A DNA stretch of 64,000 nucleotides from the NCBI GenBank assembly GCA_016169945.1, contig JADLSH010000199.1:372001-436000 (forward strand), given 5' to 3'. The notes under the pieces were generated by a model, which saw only the letters and a list, made by a program, of their open reading frames with translations, was not told where the DNA came from and ran no database searches. Positions within the stretch are counted from its first letter, which is position 1. The number at the start of each line of letters is the position of its first letter. Shown piece after piece: positions 12,001 through 23,547 of the stretch. A program made the translations under genes and the position numbers. The DNA is from Trachythela sp. YZ-2020 (lineage: Eukaryota; Cnidaria; Anthozoa; Malacalcyonacea; Clavulariidae).

Positions 12001-13056
12001 CAATAGAAAGGAATGTGATACATAAGTGGCTGTATCATAGGCGGATCTACTGGGGCGGTGCGCACCCCCCTAGAGAACGTCAGCACCCCCCACAAAAAGT
12101 CAGAATCAACGAGTTCATACTGAAATTTTCACGATCTATGGCATTTTGACATAATTTGCGCTGGTGGCAGAAGGGTGCACCCCCCCCCCCGGGAAAATCT
12201 GCACCACCTCTGTCAGATGAGCCTGGATCCGTCCCTGGGCTGTATTATCTGACATCGGAATGTATAAAGCGTTACAAACCAGATAAGTGGTCCAATGGAG
12301 TAAAGAATGGCAAACTGCATTATAGCAACACAAATAACAAAACCAATAACTGAACTAGAAAGTAAGGTACAGAAAAAGAAGACATGAGAAATGGACCATT
12401 AAATAAAGGCAATACATCACTTTGTATATTTTTCTGCAGTTTCCCTTCTTTTCTTTTATTATAAGAATTTTTAAGTTACCTTTTAGTGTCGTGAAAGGAG
12501 ACGTGGAATACATAAACAGTCAGTAAACACAGAGTACCAATTCCAAATAACCTAAGACGACAAAACAAAAATATTGTATATCATATGGTTACATCAGTAT
12601 ATGTGATCAGTCTATGAATAAGCAATTGCATTAAATTAGGAAGTAGGTGTATAAAGTTTACCTTTCTCCACCAAAATATAGAAGTGGCATTGAACATAAA
12701 ACAGCTAGTACAAAGAACTTTCCATTGTATAGGAATGAAAGAACGCTTGATTTCTTTGATTCGACTGTGCCCTGCGAGTCAGCCTGGATGAATAACGTAA
12801 ACAACACTAAGATGAAATGTGCTGTAATGTATATTATATTCCGTTGAATAGGGTTGTCAAATAATAATTTCCGACATATTTCGTTAATCTAACAATAAAT
12901 CTTTAGGCACAAGAAGAGAGATTTAGTAGAATAATAACAATCTATTTATGCAGTTCAACAACACAACATGCATACCTTCGTATTTTTTAAATCTGATTGT
13001 TTTTCCGCCATATTGAATACTTCGTCCCCAGGCTCTTGTATTACCAACTCAGAGAA
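93..13056 (-). CDS. Polytopic membrane protein of unknown family, 25 exons
   Basis: I do not recognise this family. Reading the minus strand, 25 exons join without a frame break: 13056-12976, 12783-12662, 12551-12480, 12354-12276, 11947-11893, 11799-11741, 11610-11495, 11401-11340, 10629-10517, 9968-9890, 9781-9726, 9173-9048, 8975-8902, 8745-8594, 8085-7989, 7377-7170, 7030-6916, 6520-6375, 5718-5648, 5561-5408, 3593-3552, 2640-2536, 1468-1334, 757-549, 141-93. They total 2577 nt, exactly 859 codons including a TAG at 95-93. Taking the Met in the first listed exon (MAEKQSDLKNTK) gives about 843 residues. After a polar N-terminus of about 32 residues, nearly every exon encodes one or two hydrophobic segments, about 20 in all, with short charged loops such as FEVFRRDEVAF and EHDKHLDRNK. 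No catalytic or extracellular domain is visible. A transporter-like or membrane-scaffold role is inference only. Least certain are the 42-nt exon, the last exon and the choice of donor at 8902. Confidence 0.82.
239..455. mobile_element. MITE family A (GTTTCA...GCAGATGGTGGTCAAC), complete copy
   Basis: This copy is about 215 bp long with inverted ends of about 35 bp (gtttcagtaagcg...gcagcagatgatgatcaac against the reverse at 412-452). The family recurs at least ten times in this window. Confidence 0.75.
790..1262 (-). mobile_element. tRNA-derived SINE with 114-bp tandem tail
   Basis: In reverse orientation, a tRNA-like head (about 1262-1190, A-box-like gtggttagtg and a weakened B box) is followed by a body and three tail units of 114 bp (tggata at 801, 915, 1029). 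Confidence 0.7.
1500..1560. mobile_element. MITE family A, left half split by insertion
   Basis: This holds the family A text as far as cttttcattata. The continuation (tgtagtagtcttgt) appears at 2290 after the 725-bp element, so this copy was the insertion target. Confidence 0.75.
1561..2285. mobile_element. Tc1/mariner-like MITE with long inverted arms
   Basis: The ends are CAGGGTGACCC and GGGACACCCTG, flanked by TA on both sides. Arms of roughly 180 bp pair (for example GGTGGCGACACC near 1712-1723 against GGTGTCGCCACC near 2108-2119). The element interrupts a copy of another MITE family. Confidence 0.82.
2308..2508. mobile_element. MITE family A copy
   Basis: Inverted ends gtttcactgacactaagcac and ctgctgcccaataacttgct flank the usual internal text. 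It lies head to tail with the split copy just upstream. Confidence 0.7.
2701..3355 (+). repeat. 80-bp tandem array (eight units)
   Basis: The word gtagttcaga recurs at 2761, 2841, 2925, 3005, 3085, 3165, 3245 and 3325, a period of 80 with one 4-bp insertion. Each unit carries gagatatctttttcaggtag and tattgtagaatactacctac. The array lies in an intron of the polytopic gene. Related copies occur at 29465-29790 and 36985-37260. Confidence 0.95.
3747..4955. mobile_element. Non-autonomous Tc1/mariner-like element with internal 135-bp array
   Basis: The ends are TACTAGAGACG (left) and CGTCTCTAGTA (right), each next to TA. The middle is seven tandem units of exactly 135 bp. A truncated second copy of the left end occurs at 39168. 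No transposase is present. Confidence 0.8.
3931..4875 (+). repeat. Seven exact-length 135-bp tandem units
   Basis: Unit starts (acggatgat) lie at 3931, 4066, 4201, 4336, 4471, 4606 and 4741, with no indels. Each unit holds the odd palindrome GACGGAT-G-ATCCGTC. Units differ only by point changes. Confidence 0.95.
5177..5375. mobile_element. MITE family A copy
   Basis: Start gtttcactaagcaccatcgt, end accaccatgtgtagcac. It lies between exons 20 and 21 of the polytopic gene. Confidence 0.7.
5745..6345 (-). repeat. 114-bp SINE-tail minisatellite, five to six units
   Basis: The word tggata recurs at 5751, 5865, 5983, 6097 and 6211, plus a final partial unit. The text matches the SINE tails elsewhere in the window, but no head is attached here. 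Confidence 0.9.
6574..6890 (+). mobile_element. tRNA-derived SINE, plus orientation
   Basis: The head has cacagtggttagtgcatgtg (A-box-like) and agtttgattcctgcaa (B-box-like), then tcgcatgtgagaagagtgcttcc and the tail start. It is an old copy with diverged promoter boxes. Confidence 0.7.
7803..7930. mobile_element. MITE family A, truncated copy
   Basis: Only the left end and middle are kept (gggcactatcatgcagtagatggtg, then the family's internal text). Confidence 0.6.
8097..8535 (-). mobile_element. tRNA-derived SINE with about three tail units
   Basis: The tail is at 8097-8365, the body at about 8366-8460 and the tRNA-like head at about 8460-8535 (ccactgtgtcaccaac in reverse). It is antisense, so it runs the same way as the polytopic gene. 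Confidence 0.7.
9236..9275. repeat. Perfect 16-bp inverted repeat (hairpin)
   Basis: CGCTACTCGCTATCTA and its exact reverse complement are separated by 8 bp. It is followed at about 9385-9465 by a second, looser hairpin (gatttctatgag / ctcatagaaatc around gggcttcgccc). Both lie in an intron. Confidence 0.85.
9555..9695 (+). mobile_element. SINE body and tail fragment
   Basis: The sequence tcgcatgtgagaagaatgct to cctctaggcagaacagtt matches the SINE body without the tRNA-like head. Confidence 0.6.
10732..10930. mobile_element. Foldback MITE in polytopic gene intron
   Basis: The ends ATGAAGCCAATGGCGGCCAT and ATGGCCGCCATAAGCCTCAT are inverted copies over 24 bp with about three mismatches. Confidence 0.6.
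12036..12242. mobile_element. hAT-like MITE remnant with C-rich interior
   Basis: Ends resembling aggcggatctactgggg and cctggatccgtccctgggc are inverted and imperfect. The interior has C-runs of 6-12. The position is the intron between exons 4 and 5 of the polytopic gene. Confidence 0.45.
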
Positions 13057-13100
13057 CTGTAAAACAAAATATGGTAATAATTACAACATATAATAGATGG

Positions 13101-13510
13101 GTTGCACTAAGCACTATCGTGCAGCAGATGGTGGTCAACCTGCAGTTATCATGGTGAGAAAATTCTAATATTTTTAAAGGAGGGGCACCTTGCAAGGGTC
13201 TTAACGTCCCGTTCGTGCCTTGTCCTTTTGAGATACAACAAGTAATTATTTATATATATTTATTTAACATGTATAATATGTCATCAAGTGTCATTTTCAT
13301 GTATGTGTTGTATTAATGAGTACTCAATAAATTTCAATAAAAAAAAATAAAAATAAATAATGTTAATTATTTTCATTATATGTAGTAGTCTTGTATTTGG
13401 AGGCAAACTAAAATAGACTGAGTGATGTAGTTTAATTGTCTTGCTTCTAGAAGTGTCAACATTTCTGAAGTTGATCATCATCTGCTGTTCTGTACCACTT
13501 ACTGAAACTT
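13101..13510. mobile_element. MITE family A copy split by a retroposed insert
   Basis: The left half is 13101-13162 and the right half about 13357-13510. The family's gagaaaataatgttaatt junction is interrupted by about 195 bp of unrelated sequence ending in a poly(A)-like tail. Confidence 0.75.
13163..13356 (+). mobile_element. Retroposed 3' end (poly(A)-tailed) nested in MITE
   Basis: The insert holds AATAAA at about 13326 followed by ttcaat and an A-rich tail (AAAAAAAAATAAAAATAAAT). This is the arrangement of a reverse-transcribed transcript end, from a LINE or an mRNA. The source is unknown. Confidence 0.6.
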
Positions 13511-14341
13511 ACAAATTCAATGACTGAAGTAGGGGGTTGCCCCTTCCCTACAAAGCCATGAACCCCCACCCCACGCCATTTAATGCTTTTTTAAAAACCC
13601 GCCAAGTACCAACGCTCTCACGGATATCCTATATATGTGTTTACAAACTAAAACTATTAAACAATGGGAACGCATATTGAAACTATTTACTTTCTAACCT
13701 CATTAACATACGGTGCACAGCGAAGACGCGCTAAATTTAGAACGCGCAAACAGGTACGGAAATTGCGCATAAGCTGCGGTGAGAGCCAGTGGGACTTATA
13801 GAGCAAAGTTGTAAATTGCATTTGGTAAATTCTTCGTAATAAAGAAAGTAAGTAGTTTTAGTGACAATAATGAATTTGTAGACAGAATTATGAGAATTTT
13901 TTTTTACTTTTAACGTGATTTCATCGAATTTATTGTTAAAAATCTTGTTATCTAACCGACTTTATTTTAAAACTTTGATTTAAGCTCGTGTTAAATATGT
14001 TTATAATTTCACCTAATCCGGACGGAACCCGATTTAAAATGATTGTGTTTGTTTAGACACAATCTATACAAACTACACGATTTATACAAAATTGCACGTG
14101 TACCAAGCTTTAGCACACATTTGTCCTATGTTAAAACAGGAGGCAACAGGAGTACCCGGAGAAAACCTGCGGGGTCTAACAAATAATTACTTTTATATAA
14201 TAACATGTTTACTACGCGAGCTGTGATTGGTCAATACACGTGCAGGATGAGACAATCATGCACGGAAACTTTTATGCGCTTCGCTGGGTTTTTAAAATGT
14301 CGGGAAATGCTAATTTTTTCTAATCCTGAATTAAAATAAAT

Positions 14342-14512
14342 ATGTTGAACGAGAAGGAAATGAACGAAAACAAGGAACGGAGGTTCGCTCTAGCAACAGA
14401 GGAAGACGTTGACAAGTTAGTCGAAAATACACTTCATCATCATTTAATAAACACTTCATCGAAAATACACTTCATCATCATTTACCGTTGTTTCTTTGTC
14501 GTTATTTTATAA
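14342..14512 (+). pseudogene. Small open frame, possibly the start of a tyrosine-recombinase (Crypton-like) element gene
   Basis: A 56-codon frame begins MLNEKEMNENKERRFALATEEDVDKL when read in two parts. The RRFA-x-A-x-EED-x-x-KLVEN pattern recalls the N-terminus of Crypton/KIAA1958-type proteins, from family knowledge only. After VEN the frame runs into a local duplication (cttcatcatcattta occurs twice) and stops. The upstream motif GCGAGCTGTGATTGGT recurs at 15604. Only a remnant at best. Confidence 0.28.
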
Positions 14513-14659
14513 AATAATTACCAAATGGTTTTCCGTGCAGGATTGTGTGATCCTATAACACTTGATATGTTGCTCGACTAAAAATTTTTTTACGCTTTCA
14601 GAAAGTCGCGCAACATCTCAAGTGCATGTTAGGATATAATTACTTACTTATAATTACTT

Positions 14660-14735
14660 ATTTCAGACAACTGCATGTTGTAGGATATGAACACTGGTCA
14701 CAGAGGTGAAAGTGCATGAACTAACCAACTTGAAG
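14660..14735 (-). mobile_element. SINE head fragment
   Basis: caactgcatgttgtaggata...cacagaggtgaaagtgcatg matches the head and body junction in reverse. Confidence 0.5.
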
Positions 14736-14749
14736 TAGCAGAAAAAGTA

Positions 14750-15250
14750 TTATAATAATAATAAAATACGTTTTAGGAGCATTATACAACGCTCAATGCT
14801 CTTACATGGCAAAATAACTCTGAACTAGCTACGTAAAATAGAAATAATTAAAAAGTCTAGTTACATGTGTTGATATTAAAAAGTACAAATACCGTGCCTA
14901 TAAATTTTTAAACAAGAAAGTCTTTAGCTTAGATTTAAAAGTATTTACTGGTTCGGCACTTCTAATGTCTGATGGTAAAGAGTTCCAAAGTCTTGGTGCA
15001 CAAATTGAGAACGCTCTATCCGGCGCCGTACGATACAGTGTTTCGCTTTGGTGTAACCAACAAGTTCTGACTAGAAGATCTGGCTTACGAGATGGCTTAT
15101 AACGGTGCAGTAAATCGGAAATAAAGTTCGGAGTGAGGCCATGCATGAAGAGATTTATATGTAATTACGAGGATCTTATAACTAATTCTGGACTTAACTG
15201 GGAGCCAGTGAAGCTGGTGGAGTATAGGAGTAATATGAACGGATTTATTT
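14750..15250 (-). mobile_element. LINE (non-LTR retrotransposon) 3' remnant
   Basis: On the minus strand 15146-14898 ends in ICAPRLWNSLPSDIRSAEPV, the conserved tail that follows reverse transcriptase in many LINEs. It ends in a FLFKNL stop, and an (AAT)n tract at about 14750-14765 marks the 3' end. The 5' part is missing. Confidence 0.75.
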
Positions 15251-18200
15251 ACTTTAGTAACCAATTGAGATAGTTAACCTTATGAGTTATGTATAGAATA
15301 ATTAACTATTATAGGTAATATATAACCTACAGAGATTCGACCCAGAAAAGAGGGATCATGGAAATTGCATTTGGCTGAATACAAGGCAATTAAATTTAGA
15401 AATTAGTGAAATATTTCTATATAGAATTGCGTAAGTTTCAACCTTGTAAGGTTACATTCTTTGGAGCAATTTATGGCTCTATACAATGAGATCAGGAAAT
15501 AGAAAATCAGCTTTACTCTGTAAGTATAATCTCTTTGTTTGTGTTACACTGTGTTTGTATAAGAGACATGAGGGGGTCTTGAAGAGATAGGGATTTATAG
15601 ATGGCGAGCTGTGATTGGTTGATTGTGTAAACGACCATAGGTGACCCATGTTGACAGAAGAGTAAAAAATAAAATTTGCGAGATATTTATAGCTGAGGTT
15701 AACACTAGCTGAACCTTGCAGGGGGTCTGTCTAACAGCTAACGATATTACAACGCAGTAAGAGAGACACTAAGAAAAAGCACTTAAAATTATGTTTTTAG
15801 TCTTCGCCGTATTTTGTTTTACTATTTTACAGCATTTCGCTTTGGCCTAATGCATGCTCTTAAATTCACACACAAGATAAGTTAACTACAAGTTTCTAAA
15901 AATACGTTTTTATAGAACATTACTTGGTTGCCATGGCTTCGAAAGAAACATCTCAAACGGATATTGTACAAGCATTACATGTAATGATCATATACGGATA
16001 CGCATGCTGAACTGTTAAAAAGATATACACATTCAATCCGTACGAAAATACGATATGACCTTCTTAAACCATACATTCTAGCCCTCTATTTTGTTCAATT
16101 ACGTTCTAGCGCTTTCTAGTTTATTCCATTATACATTTAAGATATATCGGCGCATTTACATGTAATATAAAACGCTCGTAAACATGCCTCTGCGGAGAAG
16201 AGAGAATTATAGCCCATCCTGTCAAAATCAATGTATGGGAAAACTAGAGGAAGCCCGGGAGAAAACCCACGATATTCGGCATGAGTTTTTAAGCCGTCAG
16301 CCTGTCACTTGCGATCTAGATGTTAGGTCATTCTAGGAACCTGCAATCCTGCATGCAAGCTGCAGTGACAGCGATACTACTGGACGAGAATCACTAACAG
16401 TAATTAAACTTGTGACTAAAGCAACTTATATCATAATTGTTTAAACTAAGACAGCAGGAAACCCATGAAGATATGTTGCATTTCTAATCTCGATTTCTAG
16501 TTCCAAGAAGCCAGGGATTATTCTAAGCTGGATTTGCTACCACTTCTTGGAGTTGTAAAAATATTTCTGGAGTTGTAAATGGACATTACTGGAGTTGTTA
16601 GTTTATATTTTTATTTTCAATTTGAACAAAATATCAAAACTGTATATACTATTATTTATACCAAAGTTTTATCCAACAGGAGCACGGGGGAAAAATGCTG
16701 TAAATATACGATACTAGTATTACTTGGGTGTGCCCCACCAACCCTAAAAACTTATACTATATAGAATAATGTTTATTGTTTTGAGATTTCTTAATTAACT
16801 GGAGTTGTCAAATGTTCTTAGAATAATCCCTGCAAGCAGCTATGATGAGGCCTCTGCGAAAGATCATGATTCTATCTATATATGGTCGTTACAATCAAAT
16901 GAACAGTTAAAGAGTTAAATACAAAACAAATATCAGAAAGCAAATATGTGTTATTAAAGCCTGTTACCAAATGTATCCTCCTTTCTCACGCAGTCACGGT
17001 TGTTTGGCCAAATCAGTGATCTCTATTGGGCTTATTTGGCGTGTGAAAATTGCACAAAAATAGTGATATTGAACGATACTTGGCGGCACTTAGAGATTTC
17101 TCACACTTTACCGGATACAGTATAGCTAGTTTTACGTATGCGATCCTATGTTTAATCCTTAGATACAACCATTTTAGGTCAGGAAATACACTAACGAGTT
17201 CGCAAGGCTTTAATTCGTCTCACAAGGGGCTTGTATATTTAAAGGAAAAGCGTTGCTCGTAGTTCATTAGTTCTGATCTTGAATGAGGAAAGCTGAACGA
17301 TTGCACGGTTATGATAGATCGTACATCTTTCAACAGGTAAGTCTAGTTTAAATGTGGTTATAAAGCTCCTTAAATGCGCAAAGAGTAAAAATATATAGTT
17401 GTTCAACAACAGCAACTATGAGGTTGAACGAAGCAGACCTTTTTTAAACCAAGAAGGCCCTGGGTAAGAGGTTGAGAATTAATAATTTGTTCTTAGCTCC
17501 GGAGATTTAACTTTACTTACATGCATACTAATTACCGTGGGGTACCCAAATCAGGACTAGTTTTATCCTTATTATAGACATGATCTTAATGCTGTCGTTG
17601 TATTAGAGCTTATCATTGCGCACTCCAAGCTTACTTTGAGATCAGTGCTACGCGCGGGGATCCTGCATTGCGCGCGCGAGTTATTTATCGCGCAATTTAT
17701 TCAAGCCAGCGCGTTTATTGTATAATGAATATTTGTAAGAGGAAATGATTGTCAAATTTGCTTGCTAATATTTGTATAAATACCTCTGAATGCTAAGTAA
17801 ACAACTCAAATGCTAAATAAACAAACTATACAATTATCGAATTTTTACTGCGCTTCTTACATTTTTGCCTCAGTTAATGAATATTACTGATGTCAGTTTG
17901 TTTAATGCCAGGCGACATTTAATATGTTGATGTGGTTTGTCGCCTGCCCGTCTGAGGTTAAGTTTTCAAATATTTTTATCTTAGTTCTGTTCGCCTTTTA
18001 ACATACTAATATTTTGATTGATTAAAGCCTCTATATGTATAATATGTACGTATACTATGTCAATTTGAACTATTCTGGAACTTTTATAAAACTACCATGG
18101 TTTGGGTCCAAACCGAGGGGCAAATCACTGATTTAAATCTCGTACACCTTCACAAAAATATAGAAAAATGTCAAAAATAATCGGAAAAAAAATTACAAAA

Positions 18201-18549
18201 AAAATCACATGATTTTTTAATCTTTTAATCTCGTACAGTTTTCAGGAGTCAGTGATTTGCCCCTCAGTCCAAACTACCAAAATTGTCGCCCAGCCCTACA
18301 TTGCGTTTGCAGCTATACATAGAAAAGCTTCAGTACTGCTGCCTTCGACTGCGGTAGACTTACATTATAATTCCTTACTACTTGCACTGTGTATAAACCT
18401 AAACTGCCAACTTCATTGTTTAAATATGACTTTTTTAATATTATTTACTTTATTACTTACACTAGATAGCATTAAGGCAATAGGTTCTGAGTAAGTCTGA
18501 GGCGGAATTAGAATCGTACCTCGAATCTCGCCTCGAATGGTACAGTAGC

Positions 18550-18625
18550 TACAATTGTAATACTGTATATTGCAGGAATCGAACCCGTCACAGAGATGAA
18601 AGAGAAATGCATGCACTAAGGATGA
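18550..18625 (-). mobile_element. SINE head fragment
   Basis: tattgcaggaatcgaacccg (reverse B box GGTTCGATTCC-like) and gcatgcactaag (A-box side) are present; there is no tail. Confidence 0.55.
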
Positions 18626-19159
18626 CCATCTGAATTAGATCATAAAATGCTCTTCAAAATATTGAAGATTATATCTATACAGCATTCGATACAACGTGTA
18701 CAACTTGAGCGTTTTTTTCCTGGTATATCTCGAGTATACAGCGCGCAATGTGAGTGATAATTGAGATCTAAGTCAATTCCCTTATCGCCGTTTGCTCGAT
18801 GAAACCTTAGTACCTGCATTTTACGTAACAAAGGCAGTGAGACATGCAGATAATTGAAGACAGACCAACACTGCCTGAGAAGCGTGAGAAAGTGAGTGCG
18901 GTATAGGACGGTAAAGAATGCTATGAGACACTGTGACGAGTTTATTAAACGAAAAATATTTTCACACGATCTGGCTGTAATGAGAAACATATCTCACGCT
19001 CGCGTCACGAGCTGCGCACGGGCGTAGCTTTTATTTATTTATTTATCTATAAAGGGCGCGATGTCACCGCGCATCTTAGCATGTACAAACTAGGAAAGTA
19101 AGCATCGACCTTTGAATATCAAGTTTGCATGTTGACGAGAAAGTGGTTAGTGGATGTGT

Positions 19160-19560
19160 TTAAATACAGCTGATAGAGCTATCCAGTTAAAAGTTAGTTT
19201 AATTTCAATTTCACTTCACCAAACACCACAGATTTTACTCAGATACTGGACCTCCAGAGAGAACAGATTAGAACAGATAGAGCTATCCAGTATAATTAGA
19301 GTTAGTTTACTTTAGTTTAGGTTTCCTGCTGTAGTAACACTGGATCAATAAGGGATGACCCTTCCTGGACTTCTATAGTGAGAACAGTTTAGAACAGATA
19401 GAGCTATCCAGTATAAATAAAGTTAGTTCAGTTTAGGTTTCCACCTGTAGTAACACTGGATCAATAAGGGATAACACTTAAGGATCTTTAGGGAGAACAG
19501 TTTCACCAGTTTGTATATATAAATAGAGTATATATCTATAGAACTGATTGAGTATAAATA
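19160..19560 (+). repeat. 114-bp SINE-tail array, plus orientation
   Basis: About three to four units with tagagctatccagtataa at about 19281, 19400 and near 19170, and one piece of SINE body (caaacaccacagattttac). Confidence 0.8.
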
Positions 19561-22500
19561 CAGTTAGCTTACGTAATTTTAAGGAGGGTGGAATTATGAG
19601 TTAGAGTATTTCATAGCGATTCTCTCGAATGTTCAAGAACAAAGCTCAAGAATTCCCGGCCTCGCAGACTAGGGTCTGGTTCAGGTTCACACGAAGATTT
19701 AACTTTTTTTACCACTTCACGACACGTGGGTGGACACGATATATTATAGAGTCCGATTGTAAACTGTACTTCGGTAACAAGATGTAACAAGACGATAACA
19801 ACGTAATATTAAACAACATCTTACAAAGTTGTCAAAACAATTGAAAACTGTGTGAAAACATGGTTGATATTTCCATCAACAACAGACTTGTTGCAACGTA
19901 ATATACACATAGAGTTTTAACAAGTTTGCGACGAAAGTGGTGGTTAGAACTTGTTTGCAAGTTTGAAGCAAGTTTTCTCTCGCGAGCATATTCAAATTTT
20001 CAGTTCTAAAACGAACAGTCCAGTTTAATCTGGCCAGCACAATCCACTATTTACAATGAATCTTCGTAAAAAGACCCCCCACAAGACTCATATAGTGATA
20101 AAGCAGATACATATATACACAGGAGTAGCGAACAGAAATACACAACGATTCAGTATTAACAATCATTAGGGTATAGGTAGAATAAACAATCTAACAACAT
20201 AAAACACTCAGTACTGGATACAATCTTATTCAGTTTGTGTAGCGATTAATGCGTTCAGTTATTGACAATGAGCTATAATGACATATTTCCCCTGAAGTCA
20301 TTGTACTGATCAAGCTGATGCCCTGACTACAGAATATGGAGTATATAGATATTATGTAAGTCTAAAATACAAATCGCAGCAAAACCAGTCTCACACTTGG
20401 GTTTACTTACAAATCTTAGTCAATGGATTTCACTATCCACTACGAGCGGATATTTCCTCTCAAGTGTTTCTGTTAATCTTGTTACTGGTCTCGCTGGCCA
20501 CAGGGGCTACGTAGGCTGGCTTATATAAACCAATCAGATTGTCAGGTCAGATAATACAACTATATAGATAAAATCTCTCAGGCGTTATAAGAAGTAGACA
20601 TCACAGAGCATCTTGGATCAGTTAAGACGACAGTTTGCGCAGAGTAGAGAGATTGCGCGGAGAACAAATTTTGCGCAAGAGATTTCGGAATATATTGCGC
20701 CGACCTTTGGTAAGTTTTACATAAAGTGCGTTTAAAAACGATTTGCGTGTTAAGTATTTGCTTTCATCATCTTAATAAGACTGCCACGGTGGTCAAGAGC
20801 TGCGCGCGTATTTGGAACGCACAATTAAGCATAAAATGCGAGATGTTCCAATTTTCATTACGTGGTAAAAACCTCTTGATATAAATAAAGTAGCGCATAG
20901 GGGTAGGAAACCACGCGTGATTTGCGTACTGTCATTAGCATAACCTGCGAGTTGTTCTCATTTACATAATTTGTGCCAACCTTGCAAAACTTCAGATCTT
21001 CTGCTATAAAGTAGCGGAGATAGTTTGGAAACCACTTGAGATTTGCGCGCTGGTTTAATACCGCATATTATGCGAGATACGGACCTATTTGAACTACATT
21101 GCGCGAAACGCCAAAGGCTTATGAAATGTTGTATTTACTGTTTATTTCCGTGGGTATCGATAATATTGTGTTCATGTCAACATACAGGGTATGTTAACGG
21201 AGCCACAGGGTCAATATTTCAAGAGCAAGAGGAAATATTTGGCAGGGTTAAGGGAAGTATATCGTACTAAAATAGATTGGCAATATGGTATTGTTGGTCA
21301 GGAAGAGCCCTTAGTGCCAAGAAAGTTCACGATTATGTCTTTATTAAAGTGTTATTTATACGCTGTTTATATACGCTGCATAAGTGTGTAAATTTCACGC
21401 AAAGCCTAATGCAGCGATGTTTCATTATTAATCTCATTATTTAAAATATTTTAGATAAATAACAGACAGAAAACTAACGTGAGAAGATATATTATATATT
21501 CACAGGTATGAAAAGGTTTATACAGTTTGTACTCTTAGTGTACGTAGCAGTCTTTAAATATAAATCCTCCGTGATATATTCTCACTAGCCTAAACTTCAA
21601 ACGGTTGGTTCTCAGCGTAGGTAGTGGTCTTGAAATGCATGTCTTTTGTCGTATATTCTCCCTAACCTAAACTTTACATGTCATTTAGCCATTTAATACA
21701 ATTCTACATTGTGTATTTTAAACTTCGTTTATCCTATTTAACATTATATTGAAATATTTAGCACAATAATCAAAGTGTTTATTTTGCTGTAAACGACAAT
21801 ATTTTTGTCTTTTATAAAGTAATACAATTCATATTTTCATTCCTAAAATTCTGAAATTGTTTTGTTTTGTCTACAATGTCTAAACTAGGAACAGAAGTTC
21901 AGTTGTGGTCTGTGTCTTGTGAGCTTAGATAAGAATATTTGATTATCATCCTTAGTGCGGTTTCCTGTGTTAGTATATGCTTTGTTTGTCGCCAGGAAAA
22001 GAGTAATTGAATACTTAGGTTTAACCTTTTTAAAATATACTATTGTTACTTACGTTTGTAGGCCACACAGTAATTTTACATACCAATACATTAACATGGA
22101 ATGCGCATCCTGCGTCCTTGCGTCTGCGCAAAGCCAAAGGGAGTAAAGCGCAGTTATAGATATCTGAATCATATGCGTCAAGTCTCTATTCAGCAGTATT
22201 TGCGTCAGGTTCTGACTATACATTAAATAGACTATACTGCGCATTTCATAAGCAGCATAGTAGCTAAGCGTAACTCAAAGCCTGGTCAATTTTAGTCATT
22301 CGTTGTTAATCTTTCTGTGATCGCGCTAACTTAATTTCTCTTTCATGATTGGGTTAAGTTAATCTCATTCAGCTTTTATTAACATGTTGTCATATTATCA
22401 TTCCCTCATGTGCGCGCATCATACAGTATGGGAAAATTTCTTATCTCGTAAAAACCGCGAAGAGAAAGGATTAATCAAGGCCACAATACTAAGTGATTTG

Positions 22501-22659
22501 CTAATCTTGTTAGAACTATACGCCTATACCTGAGGTCTCTGACCTATGTGAAGTCTGTACAACTTTAGGCCATGTTACTGACGAGGCAACTTTTGCTGAA
22601 ATTTGCAACCCAATTTCTACACAGTCACAGAGGCATATCACGCACAGAAAAACAGTGAA

Positions 22660-22880
22660 CATGGCTCGTGTTTCACTTCAACGATATTATCATTCTCATT
22701 AATTTCTTTGTTGTCTTCTGGGCACGTTTAACAAGAAAATATCGGCAAAGTAAAACGAGATTCTTGCTCACAATTTCTCTGCGAATATACTTTTTACCAA
22801 ACATCGCTCTGTGTCCGAAATTGAGTTGCAAGTTGCAGCAAAAATTGCCTTGTGTGACATGGCCATTGTGTCAATGGATT
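22660..22880 (+). repeat. Dispersed repeat (copy 1 of 3)
   Basis: atatcggcaaagtaaaacga and attctgcaa-like text recur at 30690-30870 and 55150-55310, 150-220 bp each. Short open frames in the copies are not conserved. Probably a transposon end of unknown class. Confidence 0.65.
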
Positions 22881-23547
22881 TGGGCTATAACTATATCAAA
22901 ACCTAGCAATACTTTCTTGTCTATATTCTTTTGTCACCATAAACAATATCATAATTATAGACACAAGACTAATGTACTTATTTTACATAAGTTAATTTTG
23001 ACCCTAGATCTTCTTGGCCCATTGTGTCTGGATTAAATATTTCAGTTCACAGATTTATTACAAAATATTTACTGTTTAACAATATGGGACATTTCCTCGG
23101 AGTCGACGCAATATTGCCAATGTCAATGATAAAACACATTGTGAATATCTATGCATTGTTTGTGTAGTCAATACCTCTGATCTATGTTTATAGAATCGTG
23201 TGCTTGAATCGTGTTCATTACCGGCTTTACTTTTGAACATGTTACAAGCGACATCAATGTTCGATCTCGCAATCGAACTCGTTCAAAAAAGAACACAAAA
23301 ATGTGTTCGCAAATAATCACGTACATTGGCTCGTGGAAGCAGAAAGCTTGCGACAATTAATAACAGAATGTTTTTTCAAAGACGGATATATTTTGACTGC
23401 GCTTTGCTTAAACAAACTTTGCGCACTTTTGTAAAAACAATTCTCGCCTTATCGCAAACTTCGACACACATGTGCTGCGCAATAAACAGACACAAAGCTA
23501 TAGACATATTAAGAAATATTGCTATTGTGAAAAGAAATTGGTCGGAT

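Noticed and set aside
12136..12353. Open frames on both strands near 12.2 kb
   Set aside because: They run through a C-rich MITE and use the wrong frame of a membrane-segment exon.
18640..18990. 116-residue minus-strand frame as an exon
   Set aside because: No convincing splice signals, domain or phase link to neighbours.
22668..23036. 122-residue plus-strand frame with hydrophobic segments
   Set aside because: Its first half is a dispersed repeat present three times with different frame breaks; no conserved protein.
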